From Syntrophobacterales bacterium (GTDB lineage Bacteria; Desulfobacterota; Desulfobaccia; Desulfobaccales; 0-14-0-80-60-11), in the NCBI GenBank assembly GCA_020052215.1, contig JAGVPN010000115.1, positions 1 through 6,297 on the forward strand: a stretch of 6,297 bases of DNA. The letters run 5' to 3'. Position 1 is the first letter of the stretch. Each line of letters begins with the position of its first letter. The position numbers were made by a program, and so were the translations under genes. This document shows, piece by piece, positions 4,671-6,297 of the stretch. Below the pieces are notes generated by a model. It was not told where the DNA came from. It ran no database searches and saw nothing but the letters and a program-made list of their open reading frames with translations.

Positions 4671-5045
4671 ATGACCGCCTGGCTGAAACTTTTAACGGTA
4701 TCCGTCCTCCTGGTGATAAGCGCCTGTGTCTCCGTTGGCACCAAGGCCATTACCGATGCCGGCGTCGTCTCCCAGATCGAGGTGGGCAAGTCCACCCGGG
4801 CCGACGTCGCGGCCCGTCTGGGTTATCCGCTCACGGCCTCCTATGGCGACCAGGGGGAGGAAACCTGGCATTATACCTGGGTCACCGCCGCCCCCGCGGT
4901 CACCGCTTTTGTGCCCGTGGTCAAAGCCGTTACCCCCTCTTTGTGCGAATCCACCCGGGAATTTGCCGTGACCTTCAGCCGGGACGGCACCGTCAAGAGT
5001 CTGGGTTCAGAGCAGCCTCCCAAGAGCCCCGGGCCCTCTGGTTGA
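4671..5045 (+). CDS. BamE/SmpA-like outer-membrane lipoprotein
   Basis: The 124-residue product starts with a type II signal peptide: K6, hydrophobic 7-18 and lipobox ISAC with C19. The mature part has the SmpA/BamE-like pattern: a short helix with IEVGKSTRADVAARLGYP (36-53), then GDQGEETWHYTW (59-70), a hydrophobic Ala/Val/Pro-rich strand (71-91) and a final strand EFAVTFSRDGTVKSL (97-111). The tail PPKSPGPSG is probably disordered. BamE helps the BAM complex fold outer-membrane proteins, but many unrelated lipoproteins share this fold, so I give no symbol. ATG 4671 gives a compact signal peptide behind a weak GGGA; an in-frame GTG at 4644 would add nine residues and cannot be excluded. The gene stands alone behind the palindrome pair and converges on the efflux gene. 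Confidence 0.78.
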   Translation: MTAWLKLLTVSVLLVISACVSVGTKAITDAGVVSQIEVGKSTRADVAARLGYPLTASYGDQGEETWHYTWVTAAPAVTAFVPVVKAVTPSLCESTREFAVTFSRDGTVKSLGSEQPPKSPGPSG

Positions 5046-5105
5046 CCCGGTTCTGTCGAGGTTCGAGCTTTCCTTAAACCCCTGATTTAGACGATCTCCC
5101 CCCTC

Positions 5106-5136
5106 ATACCGTCCTTCTTGCCTTGGGTATTTTTTC
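5106..5136 (+). terminator. Weak terminator candidate after the lipoprotein gene
   Basis: ATACC at 5106-5110 can pair with GGTAT at 5126-5130, followed by a run of T to 5136. The stem is only 5 bp with a 15-base loop, so this is a weak call supported mainly by the T-tract and the position between two convergent genes. Confidence 0.22.
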
Positions 5137-5140
5137 CTGT

Positions 5141-6297
5141 TTAATGATTGATTTTCCCGCCCTCAGGTGATGGCCCCACCTTTTCCCAGCCTCCGCCCAA
5201 CGCCTTGTAGAGGGCAATCAGGCTGGTGTCCACGGTGCGGGTGCTCAGTGCCAGGGCATCTTCGGTAGCAAACAGCGAGCGCTGCGCGATGAGGACGTTT
5301 AAGAAATCCGACTTGCCGGCGACATAAAGCGTCATGGCCAGATTCACGGCCTTGCGGTTGTTGGCCACTGCGGTGACCAGGGACTTGCGGCGTTCCTGTT
5401 CCTTGGCATAGGCCACCAGCGCGGTTTCCACGTCTTTCAAGGCGGTGAGCACGGTCTTTTCATAGGTTAACAGCGCTTGCTCCGTGAGGGCATCCTGAAC
5501 TTTGATGTTCCAGTAGATGCGGCCGCCCGCGAAAATCGGCCAGGTGACGCTGGGACCCCAGGACCAGAAATTACTGTTCCATTTATCCAGTCTGGCTACG
5601 TCACTGGCTGACAGGCCAAAAGACCCGGCCAGGTTGAACTTGGGGAACAGGTCGGCAGTGGCCACCCCGATGCGAGCCGTGGCGGCATGGAGTTGGGCTT
5701 CGGCCCGGCGGATGTCCGGGCGGCGCCGCAGCAGCTCTGAGGGCAGGCCCACGGGAATCTCCAAGGGAGTGGGAGGAATCGGAGCTGCCTTGGACAGGTC
5801 TTCCGAAAGGGCCGCCGGTTCCCGCCCCAGGAGCACCCCCAGGTTGTAGATGGCCGCCCGGGCCGAGGACTCGAAAACCGGGATGGTGGCTTCGGTGGTG
5901 GCTATCTGGGCGTTGGCGTTGGCCAGGTCGAGAGCCCCCACAAAACCGGCTTCGAAGCGCTTCCGGGTGATTTCGGCGGTATGCTTTTGGGCCTTAAGGT
6001 TTCTCCGGGCAATGTCTATCTGCTGTTGAAAGCCCCGCAGGTTGATATAATTGCTCCCCACGTCGCCCACCAGGGTTACCAGGACGTCCCGGCGGTCTTC
6101 CTCCGCCGCCCGGAGGTCGGCGGTGGCGGCCTCGACGCTGCGCCGGGTCCCCCCGAAAATATCTATTTCCCAGGTGGCATCGAGTCCCGCCTGCCACAAA
6201 TTCCGGAGTCCCCCGGCGGTGGCGATGGCGCCGCCGCCGGCGATTTCGCTGGAGCCCTGGCTCCTCTGGTAAAGCGCCGAAGCCTCCACCTGGGGCC
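5141..6297 (-). CDS. RND efflux outer-membrane factor (NodT/OprM type, TolC superfamily), 3' part
   Basis: This is the outer-membrane channel of a tripartite efflux pump, acting with a periplasmic adaptor and an inner-membrane RND transporter. The frame is open to the right edge, so the N-terminus (probably about 90-100 residues with signal peptide and lipobox, judged from usual lengths of 470-500) lies outside. GTG at 6289 is internal. Family marks in the visible part, counted from 6289: GLDATWEIDIFGGTRRSVEAA (35-55), GFQQQIDIARRNL (86-98), then GLPSELLRRRPDIRRAEAQL (181-200) leading into ARIGVATADLFPKFNLAGSFG, and GPSVTWPIFAGGR (245-257). The two long-helix halves show the internal duplication of the family. 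TAA is at 5141. Its pump partners are probably upstream, beyond the right edge. Substrate cannot be judged. Confidence 0.95.
   Translation of the reverse strand, partial: PQVEASALYQRSQGSSEIAGGGAIATAGGLRNLWQAGLDATWEIDIFGGTRRSVEAATADLRAAEEDRRDVLVTLVGDVGSNYINLRGFQQQIDIARRNLKAQKHTAEITRKRFEAGFVGALDLANANAQIATTEATIPVFESSARAAIYNLGVLLGREPAALSEDLSKAAPIPPTPLEIPVGLPSELLRRRPDIRRAEAQLHAATARIGVATADLFPKFNLAGSFGLSASDVARLDKWNSNFWSWGPSVTWPIFAGGRIYWNIKVQDALTEQALLTYEKTVLTALKDVETALVAYAKEQERRKSLVTAVANNRKAVNLAMTLYVAGKSDFLNVLIAQRSLFATEDALALSTRTVDTSLIALYKALGGGWEKVGPSPEGGKINH

Overview
The window looks like chromosomal DNA of a GC-rich Gram-negative bacterium. The diderm evidence is direct: an RND-type outer-membrane efflux protein, two lipobox-bearing lipoprotein precursors (one an envelope Cu/Zn superoxide dismutase, one BamE-like) and a ParA ATPase. 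A deltaproteobacterial (Desulfobacterota-like) host fits the overall style, but this is inference; no rRNA or marker gene is present.

Layout from left to right: (1) the last 81 codons of a metal-type ABC (ABC-3, ZnuB/TroC-like) permease; (2) a sharply AT-rich stretch from about 300 to 1150 carrying one leftward gene of unknown function with its own near-consensus sigma-70 promoter, which looks acquired; (3) a gene-poor stretch, then sodC reading right; (4) a GC-rich hairpin zone shared by convergent sodC and a leftward 60-residue zinc-ribbon protein; (5) an intergenic stretch (about 2441-2625) packed with at least six short palindromes; (6) a leftward two-gene unit, parA and a 141-residue coiled-coil protein with a duplicated ENPLD motif at its N-terminus, in place of a recognisable parB; (7) a long parA leader (about 3881-4180) with a TTGACA-type promoter and, starting at the predicted transcription start, about 140 nt that fold on paper into a fully nested five-helix structure; (8) more palindromic repeats (4290-4349, 4568-4613); (9) a rightward BamE/SmpA-like lipoprotein gene; (10) the C-terminal part of a leftward NodT/OprM-type outer-membrane efflux factor that runs off the right edge.

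There is no single pathway. The most system-like unit is the ParA plus coiled-coil pair: ParA/MinD ATPases without ParB commonly position a cargo other than DNA through a dedicated partner, and the small coiled-coil protein is the obvious partner candidate. The envelope genes (metal permease, SodC, BamE-like lipoprotein, efflux channel) share a compartment but lie in separate transcription units. The two strongest leads are the ParA/ENPLD pair and the structured leader upstream of it; the AT-rich orphan gene and the palindrome clusters come next.
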